64,000 nt of DNA from Phalacrocorax aristotelis (Eukaryota; Chordata; Aves; Suliformes; Phalacrocoracidae), in assembly GCF_949628215.1 (NCBI RefSeq), contig NC_134288.1, positions 8,811,682-8,875,681 of the forward strand, in the 5' to 3' direction. Below are positions 1 through 12,745 of this stretch, one piece after another. A program made the translations under genes and the position numbers. Under the pieces are notes generated by a model. It was not told where the DNA came from and made no database searches. It saw nothing but the letters and a program-made list of their open reading frames with translations. Each line of letters opens with the position of its first letter. Position 1 is the stretch's first letter.

Positions 1-303
1 TTGGCTGGGGGAAGGACAGGGATGCATGAGTACTTCTGACCCTACAGGCCAAGGGGAGAACGATGCCACAGGAGATCTAGCTTGAGCAATAAGCTTATCA
101 GAAAGTATGTGGGTATTTGAGGGGGGCGTTTTTTGTTTTTTTAAATAAACTGTTTTTCTGATTCCCTTTTGTCTGCACATTATGCACCTACACTTCATCA
201 AGCAGAGGTCATTTGTCTTCTGAACTCCTTTCCTTTTAGACCCACACTGACCCTGTCACTGCATGCCCAATTATTTTTGAGGCCTGGCACACAAAATACT
301 TAC

Positions 304-497
304 CTGTGAACAGGGTCCTTCATCTCTAGGACTAGGGGGATCTTCCTGCAACCTGTCATACTGTGCCAGCCAGGAGATCATACTGACTTGTTTGCCTTCA
401 TGTGTGAACAAGACACCATATCCTAAGACGAATTTTGGTATTGTGGCTTTTTGTAGGAATCTTATCTCTTTGCCCCATTGGATTTGATCAGTTAGGG
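304..497 (-). CDS. Candidate internal coding exon, unidentified gene
   Basis: On the minus strand a 64-codon open frame runs into a perfect donor (CAG|GTAAGT, boundary at 304/303). It can be bounded upstream by an acceptor-like CTGCAG at 503-498 preceded by a pyrimidine-rich stretch. The exon would take two bases of a split codon at its start and end in phase 0. The predicted peptide is mixed and non-repetitive (it includes IRFLQKATIPKF and SMISWLAQYDRL), unlike the low-complexity peptides of most frames in this window. I do not recognise the family. More coding-like minus-strand sequence lies just upstream but in other frames, so this may be part of a degenerate gene, or chance. If real, the next exon would lie before position 1. 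Confidence 0.2.
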
Positions 498-864
498 CTG
501 CAGCCTTGTCCAGGAAAGGGGAATGGTGCAGGACTTAAGATGTGTCTTTTTGCTTTCTGCTAAGCCGCAGGTAGTGTTGGGCAGGTGGCTGGTTTTTTGC
601 ATGGCAGATTTTTTGCCTCTTTGAAAATTCTGTTTGATGCTAGCTTTTGGAGTTTTTGGAGTGGAAATAACTAGAGAGCTTCCAGAGGGATAACAGTGCT
701 GTCTTTCTCCTGAGAAGAGCTGGGTATTGAAGTGCACTCATATTCTGTTTGAGAACCTGAACCATTTTGACTAGACTGGCCCTCTGTTGATCCTGCTTCA
801 TCATTTTCAGATATGAAGTTGTTCTTGATGACTTTAATCAAGAGCATGTCCTGCAAAAAACTGA
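498..864 (-). other. Coding-like minus-strand sequence, frames broken
   Basis: Reading down from an acceptor-like TTTTTTGCAG just inside the CR1 boundary, one frame gives about 60 codons with an acidic, Ser/Gln-rich composition (for example SENDEAGSTEGQSSQNGSGS) ending in a TAG. A second frame then stays open for about 80 codons with a Lys/Thr/Pro-rich composition. No GT donor joins them convincingly. This is consistent with a frameshifted relic of the gene represented by the exon at 304-497, or with chance open frames in an AT-richer patch. Confidence 0.12.
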
Positions 865-1065
865 ACCGTAGAATCATAGAATACCAGGTTGGAAAGGACC
901 TCAAGGATCACCTGGTTGAACCTTTATTGGCAAAAGCACAGTCTAGACAAGATGGCCCAGCACCCTGTCCAGCTGAATCTCAAAAGTGTCCATTGTTGGG
1001 GAATCCACCACTTCCCTGGGGAGATTATTCCAAGTAGTTCTGAAGAAGAAAACTTTTGTTAATGA
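865..1065 (-). mobile_element. CR1 LINE fragment, 3' end, diverged
   Basis: The sequence starts with the reverse complement of the CR1 tail repeat (TAGAATCATAGAATACC), followed by GGTTGGAAAGGACCTCAAGGATCACCTGG in diverged form and the usual downstream blocks for wound-like 3' CR1 sequence ending near GGGGAGATTATTCCAAG. It is 5'-truncated, as most CR1 copies are, and keeps only about 200 bp. Several changes from the usual CR1 pattern suggest an old copy. The far end is approximate. Confidence 0.82.
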
Positions 1066-4000
1066 TCATCTTTAATGATGTTCTATTAGACACTGGTAAC
1101 TTGCTTCAGAGCAGACAGCAGGTGGTGCAACTACCTCATGTAAAGCTACTGAACCAGCAGTTCCAGGCCAGGCTGGTACACCAAGGGCTCTTGTGCACCA
1201 AGTAGGATGCCTGGAGCTGAGAATGGCTTGGTCTGTCCCTATCTGGATTTTCCAGTAGCTGGGACTTGTAATGCTTCCAACAGGATTCACCCTGCTTACC
1301 CTACTGATAGGTGTGAGCCCCAAGCACTAACACTCTGTACTTGATGTGGGGCAGTGATGCTTTCTGCACGTGATCTGTGTTTAGCAACACCACAGCTGCT
1401 CTTTGCATTTCATTTTCCGCTCTCCTAGAACTGAACCTGGGGCATCCGTCTACTGTGAAACTCTTAGACTGGGATTCCAGGTCTCTGTAAATCCAAGGTA
1501 AAGGCAACTTTGTTCACAGGCCAGGATTTGCACCACAAATGGTGTTTAAACATGAAATTTTATTATGCCAATGCAAGTGCTTGTGAACCGTAGAACCCTG
1601 TAGTCTGTTGCTTCCAGTCTCGTTTCCTCTTTAACATAGAGGGGATGTCCTAGAACCTAGTGTCCATGCTTAACATTTCTGATCTAGACACAACTTTTTT
1701 TGGCAACAAATATGACATAGTCATTCACTACAGTGAGGTGTGCTCAGAACAGCTTTTGGGACAAGCAGTTCTGCACCCTTCCCTGGAAAGCTGCCAGCTG
1801 CTTGCTTCCAGTGAGGCTAGGTAGGTGTCTGTTTCTATGTTCAGTAAGGTTTTGTTCTTTTCAGAGATAAAGGTAAGAGAAACCTGGTAAAAGTGTCTAC
1901 TGCTTCATGATTTTGCCACAGCATATGATACAGGTAGTCAGTCCAGTTTGCTTGTGAGACTGACTGGGTATCATTCATCTTGCTTGGGAAGAATCCTATT
2001 CTAGTTCCTTCTAGTATTCAAATAGGATACTAGTGGCAGATCCAAAAGGCACAGGATCTCTGTACTATTCCTGACCGTGAATTTAAGAAGCCCTTCTGCA
2101 CAGCTGGGTGATAATCAATACTTAATTTCTCCTTGAGATTCAGTGGTGGAAGAAGTTTTCCCCCAGCCTCAAATCCAGGTAGGGATCTTGTGGTGCAAGG
2201 AGGCCCATGGTAGGGTGTATTCTACAGGTGCTTCTGTGACCAGCACATAGCAAGGAGGCCCTAATCCAGCTCATGCTGAAGTACTTCTGCTCTTCTGGGT
2301 GTGCAGTGCTAGGATGGAACGTTTTTCACTCAGTGGCAGGTTGGGACCTGCTGAAGGTGGTCATGCAACAGTTCCTGCCTGTGACTCTGATCCACAAGGT
2401 CCTCTGCTTCTGGGAAAGCATTGCTGTTTTGCAGTCTTTATTTTACTTTTCTCTGTGTAGTTCTTTCTGCAGGAACCTCACTGGTGTAGAGTTGACTATG
2501 CTATGACTGCTTGTGTGCAGAACAGGCAGGATCCATGTTTGTGCCACTCCTGTCTCCCTTCATCCATCCAACGCTTTTTTTATGTCCCAGCTTCTTTCAG
2601 GAGTAGTGCAGGAATGAAGTTTCTTCCTAGCTCCCATAAGCACCCAGTAGATCCTGCAGGGACTTCCTCTTTAAAATGTCTTGCCTGGCAGGACTGCTGG
2701 CAGCAGCAGTACTGTCACCAATCCGGGACTCTGCCTTTATCCCCAAAATTCAATCAGAAAGTCAGGGCTAGAGCAGACCCAGTGTCAAACAAAATCAAAT
2801 GTTAATTAGACTGTGTGTAAACATAGTTCTTTGTGACCAAGAACCTACTGTGTCCTGGACTGAAGAAATGATGTGGCTGAACAGCTGCCTGTTCAGTGTC
2901 CCCAGTATCCCGCTTACTCCTACTGCAGTAAGTGTAAAATGAAGGTGCTCCACCACCCCAGCAGATATCAATAGTCATGTTTAATACTTCTGCTCAGCAT
3001 GGTGGACGCTTCTTTACAGGCTTATGGAGCAGAGGTGACAAGACTTGGGAATCCCAGGAGAGAGAATGCTCTAAGGGTTTCTGAAAACTGCATTGATGCT
3101 TTCTGTCATCTCAGTTCCAACTTTTACTTCATCTTTTCATTCTACCCTGTGGGTGGAGCTTAAGAGCTTGCAGGGGCAGGGAATTTGGGCCATTGCCTTT
3201 GCACTTAAGAGTTGGGATTTTAAGTTGTTATGTGCTTTAAAGTAATTAAAATGTAAAAACCTTTTGTTTGGGTTTTCTTATTCCTGAGGATTGGTTTCTG
3301 AATTATTTTATAAAGAGAAAGAGAGAGAACATACACTGACAATCTGATCTCCCTATTCTAGACAATTTAAGGAAAAAAAAATAGCAACTAGATCTCTGTA
3401 TTTAGGGATGTTTTAGCTTTTTTGTGTTATGTTTGTAAATGATTGGTGTTGGGTACCAGGTTAATTGCTAGATGTAGGTGATGAGTTCAATAGCAGATGT
3501 TCAGGAAGAAGAATTTATAAAGGATGGATAGTGGTCTGCCTCAAATATGATAAACTTCTTAGGCTGTAAGGGATTGCATATGAGGAACTAGCAGTGAAGA
3601 GTGGTGCCTGCAAAACTGTCCGACATATAGAACTTAGAATCAGCATATCCAAAGGATGTTTAGACTCAAAATAAGTGTTCTGTTTGGAAAATTCTGTTTG
3701 GGGGCAGATATCCTGATAGGGAACCTGAAGAAGTTACATTTTCCTGCATACCTGTGGGAGATTAACTTAATGTGTATGTGGCTTTTCTACCACTTTGAAA
3801 TCCTTTTTTGTCTGTTTTATGCTAGAACTACTCCTACCATTCAGATGAAATGGCTCATCTAATAACATCATTTGGGATAGCATGTTCCTTGCTGGCCAAA
3901 GCTCCAGAATGTTAGAATCACAAGGTCTAGGTCAGTCAGGCTTGCTAGAATAAGGTGGGAAGGGGCAGCTGTTTCACAGCATCTTCAGGACTCATTTGAG

Positions 4001-7000
4001 GCATAGAAAAAATTGCATGATAAATGATCAGAGGGAGAAGGCACAAGCCCCTGGGTAGGCATAATTGGAAAATGAAATTTATTCTTGAGCACTGATAGCT
4101 TTGGGAGTCTTCTAGTATTCTTAGTCTTCTAGTGCTAGGAGTCTTCAAGTCACCTTGCATATGATTTAGCCATTGAATCTGTTTACCTTCTACTTGGACA
4201 GCTAGATCAAGAATTGTATGACAAGCAGAGGTCCATCTGCATACTAGCCTTGAGTCAGGTCTCTCTGAGGTGAAGGCTCACAAGCATGCTACAAAGAGGT
4301 GAGAGTAGACACTGTTCACCCTTCAGCACCTCATTCCACAAGTGACCAAAGCAGGAATGCTAACAAAACCATGTGTCCAGCAGGAATGCTAAACATATGT
4401 GCCCATCTATGCATTAAAGACATGGACGTGCCCTTTGAAGAAAGGATCTTCCTGGAGCCCTATAAGGAACAATGCAGCTTGACCGATTTTGAGGGTCTGC
4501 TGAGGCCTCTCTGTCACGTCTGGGGGTTCTTCTGGCATCTGTGCATCACTGTGTTTTTCTGAGCAACAGTCCTGGATCTAAATTGCTTTCTCGAGCCTGG
4601 AGCATTCCTGCTGAGATCTCTGTGCACGTACCTTCATGGTGCTGTCATGCACTCCCAGCAATGTGTGCAGGGGTAGCTGTAGATCTGTAATTTAAGAATG
4701 GAAATGCACCTCCTTCACTGGAGTTTCAGAGCTCCAGCATAGAAGTTTGCATTTAAAAATGGTAGTATTGGGTATAAATGTCATTGCTGCAGGTGCCTGA
4801 CTGGGGTTACCAAACAATAAGCAGTGAGCAGCTCTGCTTAAGTCTCTTCATCTTCCTGCCATTAACTGACCAAACAGAGGGGATTTTTGCACTCTAAACT
4901 GTTGTTCAGCGCTTGGTGTTGCCTGGGAAACCTAGAAGGAAAATGAAAGGATCCTATTGTTTGTGGGTTTATCTTGCTTTTGTAACAGCTTCTGGTGAGA
5001 GCCTAAACTTTGGAAGGGAGGGAGCACAGTCTGTATATTCCCCGCTCCCCAAGCCCTCTGTGCCAGCGTTGCTGTTCTTGGTTCAAGATCTGCTTGCTCA
5101 GCTTTTGTTCACCTACATCCACTCTGTCTGTCTGTTCTGTGTCACTCCTTCAGCCCGGGCAGGAGCACCATGATGGAGGATGGGCAAATCCTGTGATTTG
5201 TGGTGAGTGGAACTCTAACACTCTCAGTGACCTGAGACCAGTTCTCGCTGGCAAATTTCAAGGCTCTGATTAAAGGACATGCAGAGGTGAGGCGTAGAGA
5301 TGACAAAATGGGGAAGCAGTGTTGGTACTTTGGGAAATGGACAAAGATTTATTTTAAAGCAGTGAGGCCCAGCCATCCTGTTGGCCAGAGCTGTTTTTCT
5401 CAGCTCTCTTCCCCTATCTGTTGCACCTCAGAGTCTTCCAGAACCATTTCCATTCTCTACATTTGGAAAAGCAACAAGTTAGGAATAGAGTGTCTGTGGT
5501 GAATGCTCTCCTGTCACTTCTTGACCTTCCTTGCTGCTTGTTCCACTCTGCTTTCACTTTCACTGACTGGTGTGTCTGCAAGGCTTCTCTGTACTCCAGA
5601 GCTTCACCGGGCCTCAGCTATGTTGGCTCTGAGGCTCACCTGGTGAGGACTTCTGGTGGAGATTGTCCTATGGTGCAGAGCAGAGCACTCTGTTCTTGGC
5701 TGCTTTAGAACTAACTCTCAGAGAGAAATGTTTTAGAAATAAAGTGGAAGCACTGGCTGTATGGAGAGCCTCAGGAGAGCCCGTTTGAATCCACCATAAA
5801 GCTGATGGGGATGCTCTTCCGTTCAAAGGGCCTGATGCTCTCCTGAGTGCCCCCTTCCTGGGACTCTAACGCCCTGAGAGCTTGAGAAATCTTGGTACAC
5901 TGGATACCCTGAAGCTCTCAGAGCAAATCTTGATTGCTTGCAGTTAGGTGTACCTGATTTTGCAGGGTCAGCCAGTGCAAGCAGCAAGTTTAGTGTAGGA
6001 GATTGATGACCAAAGCAAATGCAGGAACTGGCAAGAAGGAAGGAGTAAAAGCTTTGTGATTCTTTGGCAAAATGGCAGTGTTCCTCTCTAGGCAACTCCA
6101 GTGGGGCATGGTGTGGCACTTCTTTCTGTCCACATGTTCCTTGGCTCCCCTCCCCAGAACCCCTCAGGGATTGAGGTGATGGGTCCTAGGTGAGAGTTCA
6201 CTACCTACTTCCTAGGGTTGATTCCTGGAACAGGGCTATAGAGGAAGTTGGTGGGCCTCATTCTCACTTTTGCTGAAATTGTAGTCCTACCTTCAAGCTG
6301 AGCCACCCTGCACCTGGATGTGGTCTCACTCAGGAGGAGGACTAGGGTTCTGGGTGGCTTCTAGGGAATATGGCAGAGTTGTGGGCAAGCTCAGGAGAGG
6401 TGGGACTGTATGCTGGTGCAGGGTAGTGCAGCACAGTGATAAAGAAGCAGCACAGCTTGTCTCTTGAACACTGCCCATCTCACTTGAATGGGCACTAAAT
6501 GAAAGGGAGAAAGAACCCCTGCCCCCACCCTCTTTCATATAAGTAAAAAACCCTACTGTGCATTGAAAATGCCAGGAACAGAAAAAGAGGCAAGGATGAA
6601 GGACTTAAAGGACTCAGGAGTGCTGCAGCAATGGCACAAAGAAAATGAGAATGCACAATCTTGCAGTGATAGCAGCGAAGTGCGGACTCTAGGCATGAAG
6701 AGGTGGGGTTGGAGTCTGCTGAGGAGACAGGATAGAAGTACGGAGGGGGTGGTAGTGGGGAGTTGGAGCTGGGAGTACCAGTAGGATCCTGTTTGCCTCT
6801 GGAAATAACCCTGGGTGGCGTGCAGCTTTTTGGCCTTGTACAGAGGTAGTCAAGGCCTCTTGTCATTGCTGAAGCTGTTTCAGATTTGGATCAATGCAGT
6901 GGGCTTGGGATTGTAAAACTGGGTAAACCTAGCCCTGTGTGCAGGCACAGGACTGTGAGGTCTCCTGCCTTTAAGAGGTCCCTTTGTCTCTGCCACAGTG

Positions 7001-7990
7001 GGGTCTCTGTGGTCTTCCAAGAGGAGTGATGAAGCTCATTGGTCATGCAGACTGTTTTCTAATGAGCCCTGAGTCAGGGGATGGGAGAAGTAGTTTTCTG
7101 TACATTCAATCGTTGTGTGGCACAGTTTGGTTCTGCCCCTCTTCCTCAAAGGAAGAGCGTGAAGGCTGAACATGCTGGAACCGCTCTTGAGCACTGCAGT
7201 GCTGGGGAGACCCACATGTGCATGCAGCAGCACAGAGACACGAGCCCCTTTGCTGGGGGGAGCACACACACGTATGTTCGTACCGTGCAGGCCCTCCCCC
7301 ATCTGTGCAGGCCCACACACTCACACTGACGCACAGCTGTACACAGGAAATAGAGGGCTGTGATTGAATATTGATGGTGTTTGAACTAATTAACCAGCAG
7401 AAGCAAAGCTGAATGAATCTCAGAGGTGCTGCACTCCTTCCGCAAACTCTGTTCTTGCCTGTAAGACCAGGTGTTTACAGTGTGCTGATTTTGCAGCCCC
7501 TACCCATTCCCCTGGGAGACCTCTTTATTTGAAGAACAGATGCTTGGCTTCCTGCTGAAATTTCAATGCAGTAAACATCCTGAGGGCAAGGAGAAAGTGT
7601 CCCTGCAAACCCCTCTGCACTCCTCCAGTCCTCTGCCCAGCAAACAAGGTATCATCAGCAAGCTTACTGTGGGAAAGTCAGCCTGGCTCCAAAACGCGCA
7701 GGAATAGCAAGGTAAAGCAGCAACATGAGGCCTGGTGGCCAGCAGTAGGTCTGCCTCAAGCTGTGCGTCACTTCTTGTTTCAGCTGAATATCTCTGTAGT
7801 TTTTATTACGTGATTTGTGGTTGGTGCCTAGTGAGGTGGGGAAAGGGGACCTCAGGGTACAGATGGCTGGAAAGCTGGTTACCACCCAACTTGGGGCTGT
7901 AAAGCGCTCACATTCATCTGCTATCTTTGCTGTGGCAAATAATTGCCCCTCATTCTATACCCCTGCTTCTGGATTGAGGCTCTTTTGTTG
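1066..7990. other. Non-coding, no feature recognised
   Basis: No open frame here has convincing codon or domain content, and I see no repeat family. Isolated splice-donor-like strings occur (for example ATAAAG|GTAAGA near 1872 and TCCAG|GTAGGG near 2178) without a coding frame to support them. The 7.1-7.35 kb part has overlapping cysteine-rich frames on both strands, produced by CA/TG-rich sequence. Confidence 0.5.
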
Positions 7991-8005
7991 TTTTTTTTTT
8001 TTTTT
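7991..8005. repeat. Poly-T run (15 T)
   Basis: An uninterrupted T15 tract follows TTTTGTTG. No retroelement body is recognisable next to it on either side, so it looks like a simple homopolymer rather than a LINE or SINE tail. Confidence 0.9.
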
Positions 8006-8544
8006 CCACCATCGGGGTATGCAGGTTTTGATGTTCACAGCCTTGGGTGTCTGCAGTCCAAGGAAGTTGAAAGAACCTTTGCTCCTAGTCTGCACCCTGT
8101 ACTTGGAAATGGCTCACTTTTCTGTAGTCATGCTGAACTGAGAGGTCTGTGTCCTGCGGTTGCTTGTGGAGTCATATTTTGGGGGGTGAACTGTTTGTCT
8201 TGCTTTGCATTAGGAAAGGTGATACAGCCAAAACTGAGCGGTGTCTGGGACTTAGGAGAGTGATGGTGTTTGTGATGGTATTTTCTGCTGAGGGACCAGC
8301 TGTGCAGAGTGCAGTTAAGCCTCCTGTGAGGAGTGTGCTCTTCCAACAGGACAGGTAGCTGTGCCACTCAGCTCCTTTCTCCCAAACGGTTGTCTTGTTG
8401 CCAGGAGCTACAATCTCTGAACGCCTGGCTGGGCCTGGCCTTTGTTGCCAGCCTGGCCTCCCAGGGGAGCAGTCTGTACCTGCCCTTCCTCTGGACCTTG
8501 CCAGGAGCAGAGGCTGCTGCCAGCTTCTGGCTGCTTGCCCAGTG

Positions 8545-8650
8545 AAAAATAGCAGAATTGACCATGCAATTGTTAATGAAAATCACAAGGAGGAAGATGC
8601 AGCCAAGCCCTGTAATTGCACTAATTGGAGCCATCATCATGAACATGCTA
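8545..8650. promoter_or_regulatory. Possible conserved element with TAAT sites
   Basis: An AT-richer block inside GC-richer flanks carries GTTAATGA (8572-8579), TGTAATTGCA (8611-8620) and CTAATTGG (8621-8628). TAAT cores are the usual recognition sequence of homeodomain proteins. There is no open frame that would explain the block. Conservation cannot be judged from one genome, so this is only a candidate. Confidence 0.18.
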
Positions 8651-9163
8651 AGAGCTGCTCTCCTGGTCTCAGCCTAGTAATTCTTCTACCTCCATGTTTC
8701 AGCACCTCCTCCACCACCCTGCACAAGGCAGACCCACCTGCCACATGGACATAATTCACTGTATAAAGGAAGCTGGAAGGTGCTATGTCCGTTGTCCTGT
8801 GGAGCTGCTGCTTTGTTTCCAGATGTTAAAGGTCTTCAGTGGAACTCCCCAGGGAGAATAAGGTGGAGCTGGTGCCAGGTGTTGGAGACTGTGCTGCACA
8901 GCACTTTGCTTGCAGCCTTGAATTCTCCCAGTGTCAGAAGATGAGATGGATCAGCCTTGGCCAAGCAGGAGCTCCCTGGACTCTGAAAGTATGGGAGTGC
9001 AGAAGCAAGTGTTCAGCTGTCCTGAACGGCAGGGTTGGAAAGGCAGTAAAGCGCGTGCTGGGAGGGGACCTTGTAGCTGATGCAAGCAGCTGATACTTCG
9101 CCTCATCCTGCCCTGTGAGTTTGGAGCTAAGAGACTCACTCTCCTCCTGTGCCGAGCTGGAGA

Positions 9164-9825
9164 TCACAGGATAATTCAAATGGGAAGGGACCTCATCAGT
9201 ACTCTATGCAGGCAGGGTCAACTATGAGATCAGACCAGGTTGCTCAGGGCTTCATCCAAGCAAGTCTTGAAAACCTCCAAGGTGGGAGACTGCGTAGCCT
9301 CTCTGGACCCTTGGTTCAATGCTTGACTGTCCTCATGAGGAAGAGGTTTTTCCTTATCTGGTCTGAACATGTCTTTATAGTTATGCCCATTGTATCTCAT
9401 CCTCCCACTGAGCACCACTGATAAGAGCCTGGCACTGTCTTCTCACATAATTTCCTCGTAGGTACTGGAAGATTGCTATGAGGTTCCCCTCAAATCATCT
9501 CTTCTCCAAGATGAAGAAGCTTCCCTCTCTCTGCCTTTCCCTACATGACAAGTGCTTCAAGCCTTGAGGACCTTGGTGGTTCTTCACTGAACTCCCACTA
9601 CTTTATTCATGTCTTTCCTGTATTGGCTGCGGAAACTGCATGCAGTATTACTTCATGGGGACTAACAAGTACTGCTATAAAAGGATAGTCACTTCCCTTC
9701 ACCTACTGGATGTGTTCCTCTAATACAGTGTAGGATGCTGCTAGCTGCTTTTACTGCCAGCGCACACAATGTTCAATGTGCTGTCTACCAAGATGCCCAG
9801 GTTCTTTTCAGATGAAGAGTGGGAC
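9164..9825 (-). mobile_element. CR1 LINE fragment, 3' part of ORF2 plus tail
   Basis: Reading in from the left, the block starts with the complement of a CR1 tail (GATCACAGGATAATTCAAATGG), then GGGAAGGGACCTCATC, then the C-terminal ORF2 region (the AAGAGGTTTTTCCTTATCTG stretch encodes, on the minus strand, the RK.FF.. motif typical of CR1 ends), then the TGCCCAGGTTCTTTTC block. It is about 660 bp, 5'-truncated and interrupted by stops. The right edge is estimated from where similarity to the usual CR1 pattern fades. Confidence 0.87.
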
Positions 9826-12110
9826 AGCCAAGCATGATTCTGGAAGCACTTGGGTAGAGCCCTACAGTGCACCAATACATGTTTTAGTCTACTGCCTTGG
9901 CACAGACACTGCAGAGGAGTTTCCCCCACAGGGAGAACTGCAGCCTGCTTGTGAATCTTCAGTGATACCATCCAAACCCCAGGTGCTGGAGTTTGGTATC
10001 CACAAAGAGTCTCATCTTTGAGGTAGATCAGGGATGAAGATCCTGGGCTGTAGAGCCCAGGTTGTGGGGAAAAGCAGGGACCAGAGATCCCAATGATCTT
10101 GAAAGCTCTAAGCCCCCTGGGGAGGAAGGAAAATGGGCATGGTTTTAGAAGCTTCGTGCGGTTTTGGAGGATTTGACTTGCAAATTTGGTAAGCTAGGGC
10201 TGGTGACATTGGAGCCAGGACTGAAACAGGAGGGCTTGGCTGCAAGACCATACAGCATGCTGCTCTGTCGCTGTGCCAGCAGGGCTGATGGTTGGTTGCC
10301 CAGGGTGTGAGACAGGTGCAGGCTGGTCTTGCTAGTAAGCTCTGCAGGCAGGGACTACTCCCAAGTTTTGGGTTAGGTACAGCAGGTCCTGAACCTCTTC
10401 TTGGCCTCTGCGTATCCTGTGGAGATAGATACTGCTTTTGCCCAGCACTGTCTGCGAGAGCAATTTCCTGTGGGAGAATGAATCCTGCAAACCAAGCACA
10501 GCTTCTGCCCTGGAACGCAGGTCTTTGACTTCCTTCTGATGCTGCTAAAGTTCTCTCCACATGCCCTGTCCCTCCCCAGGCACTTGTCCTTAACTTGCCA
10601 GTGCCTCCCTCAGTAGTCACAGCATCTGACCCCACATCTGCAGGGTGGGGTTGAATTCCCTTTGTAGCTCCTGTACATCTGTTTTCTTTGATTCATTCAG
10701 CAGCCTCGCTTGTCCAGTCATACTTGGATGAGAAGCTGCAGCTGCACTTCCCAGCCACAGGTGTGGCCAAGGGGGGCAGTTATGCACCGTCAGTCCAATG
10801 GACTTTGGTGTGGGCAGCAGGGACAGTGCAGTGAGAAAAGAGCACGCATGGGGAGGGCTTGGGGCAATATTTTTCATATCTCTCCTTGCACCAGCCTCAC
10901 AGGGAAGGGGGAGGCATTGCCACAGGCAGGGGTGACCCTAGCCAAGCCACCAGCCATGCCATGTCGTAGTGCTGCCTGTTCTGGGTTTGGACAGAGGCAG
11001 GCCCAAACTGGGAAGCACTGCCGTTCCTGGGTCTGCCCCAAGTGCCTGGGCTTGTTCCTGCTGCAGTCCAGTCACGTGGGGACATCACGCAGGGAAGCTC
11101 CCTGTTTGCTGCAGGATACCTCCTTATGCAGTACTGTCTGTAGCTTGTGCCCACAGTTTCATATATTTTTTAAGGCCTGAAGTGACCATTCATTTATCTA
11201 GGGCCCCTGTGTAACTCCAAGTAAGAAATACCGTTATTCTGTTTGCCTGTAATGAACCCAGTGTCTTTCAGCTGATGCGTTTTCCATGACAGGGTGGAGG
11301 ATGCAAGGAGGCAGAGCAGATGGCACTTCTCAGGTAGCATGGCCCAGTGCCATGTTTCCTATTTACACTTCTCTTGACTATAAGCTCCAGACTCCTTTAC
11401 TAATAAAGTTAAAGAGCTCTTTCACACCAAGTTTTTCTTCTCTGTGCTTATAATCAAATCACCTCTCAGGCTCCCTTTTTGGTGAGATAACAGACTGAAC
11501 TTTTTCATTCGGTCCCTGGCAAGTGTTTTCTCCAGCCTCCAAATCACATTTGTAATTATTCTGCACATTCTCCATTTTTTTTCAAAATAATTTTAGAGAT
11601 GTGGGCACGATATCTGACTCACAGCACTATGCAGGGAGGAACCTTGCCGGTCTGTTCCCACTTGTTGCTCCCCATCCATGTCTTTGAGCTTACTACCAGC
11701 ATATCCCCTGCTGAGGGTGTACAGGAGGCAAAGGGTGCTCTCTGTAGAGTAAAAACGACTCTGATGTGGTCCCACGAAAGACTAATTTGTCCTCTACTTG
11801 ATGCTGGCCCAGGTAGGTCAACCCTCTTGTCATCGCCCACTGAGATTCTCCCAAGGCACTGTCCTTGCAGGTCAGCAGTTACTGGAGGATTAAAAGACCA
11901 AGAAGCAGTGGGTTTTTGCTGTGAATTGCACCTACCATTGTCCTCTTCCTATCATCATGACACAACCCCTGGATCAGCCACCTTCCTCACTGCCACATCA
12001 TGCCCAGAAGGCAAAGGGGCACTTTGAGCAGAGAAGACAGGGGAAGGCAGCTAGCCAAAATGTGCAGAGAAACTGGGCACAGAAAACAAGGGATGTGGAT
12101 GGTTAGAGAT
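9826..12110. other. Non-coding, no feature recognised
   Basis: The region is GC-rich and non-repetitive. A 175-codon minus frame (10108-10635) and a 156-codon plus frame (10710-11180) lack recognisable domains and look like chance frames in stop-poor sequence. The stretch 11390-11600 is AT-richer and pyrimidine-rich, without other signals. Confidence 0.5.
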
Positions 12111-12745
12111 CACAATCATAGAATGGCTGAGGTTGGAAGGGGTCTCTGGAGGTCGTCTTGTCCAACCCCCTGCTCAAGCAGGGCCACCTAGAGCTGGTTG
12201 CCCAAGAGCACATCCAGACAGCTTTGGAGTATCAACAAGGATGGAGACTCCACAATCTCTCTGGGCAACCTGTGCCAGTGCTCGGTCACTCTCACAGTGA
12301 AAAAGTGTTTCCTGGTGTTCAGAGGGAACCTCCCGTGTTTCCATCTGTGCCCATGGCCTCCGGTCCCGTCACTGGGCACCACTGAGAAGAGCCTGGCTCC
12401 ATCCTTTTTCCACCCTCCCTTCAGGTATTTCTATACATCAACAAATTCCCTCCCCTGCCCCTGCCCCTTCTCTTCTGCAGGCGGAACAGTCCCGGCTCTG
12501 TCAGCCTTTCCTCCTGTGTGAGGTGCTACAGTCCTTTCATAATCTTTGTGCTCTCCAGTACGTCCATGTCTCTTGTACTGCTGAGCCCAGCACTGGGTAC
12601 AGCACTCCAGGCGTGGCCTCACCAGTGCTGAATAAAGGGCAAGGACCACCTCCCTCGACCTGCTGGCAATACTTCACCTGGTGCACCCCAGGGTGTCGTT
12701 ACCCTTCTTTGCAGCAAGGGCACATTGCTGGCTCATGTGAAGGTG
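12111..12745 (-). mobile_element. CR1 LINE fragment, 3' end
   Basis: This copy begins with AATCATAGAATGGCTGAGG and GTTGGAAGGGGTCTCTGG, the complement of the CR1 tail and 3' UTR. CCAACCCCCTGCTCAAGCAG and the ORF2 C-terminal region follow. On the minus strand a frame at 12431-12649 begins with LYSALVRPRLE, the ORF2 segment just after the reverse transcriptase in CR1. It is about 635 bp, 5'-truncated and frameshifted. It is less diverged than the copies at 0.9 and 9.2 kb. Confidence 0.92.

Noticed and set aside
7991-8005. LINE or SINE tail
   Set aside because: No element body next to the T run on either strand.
10108-10635. 175-codon minus-strand frame
   Set aside because: Pro/Ser/Ala-rich, no domain, no conserved-looking start context.
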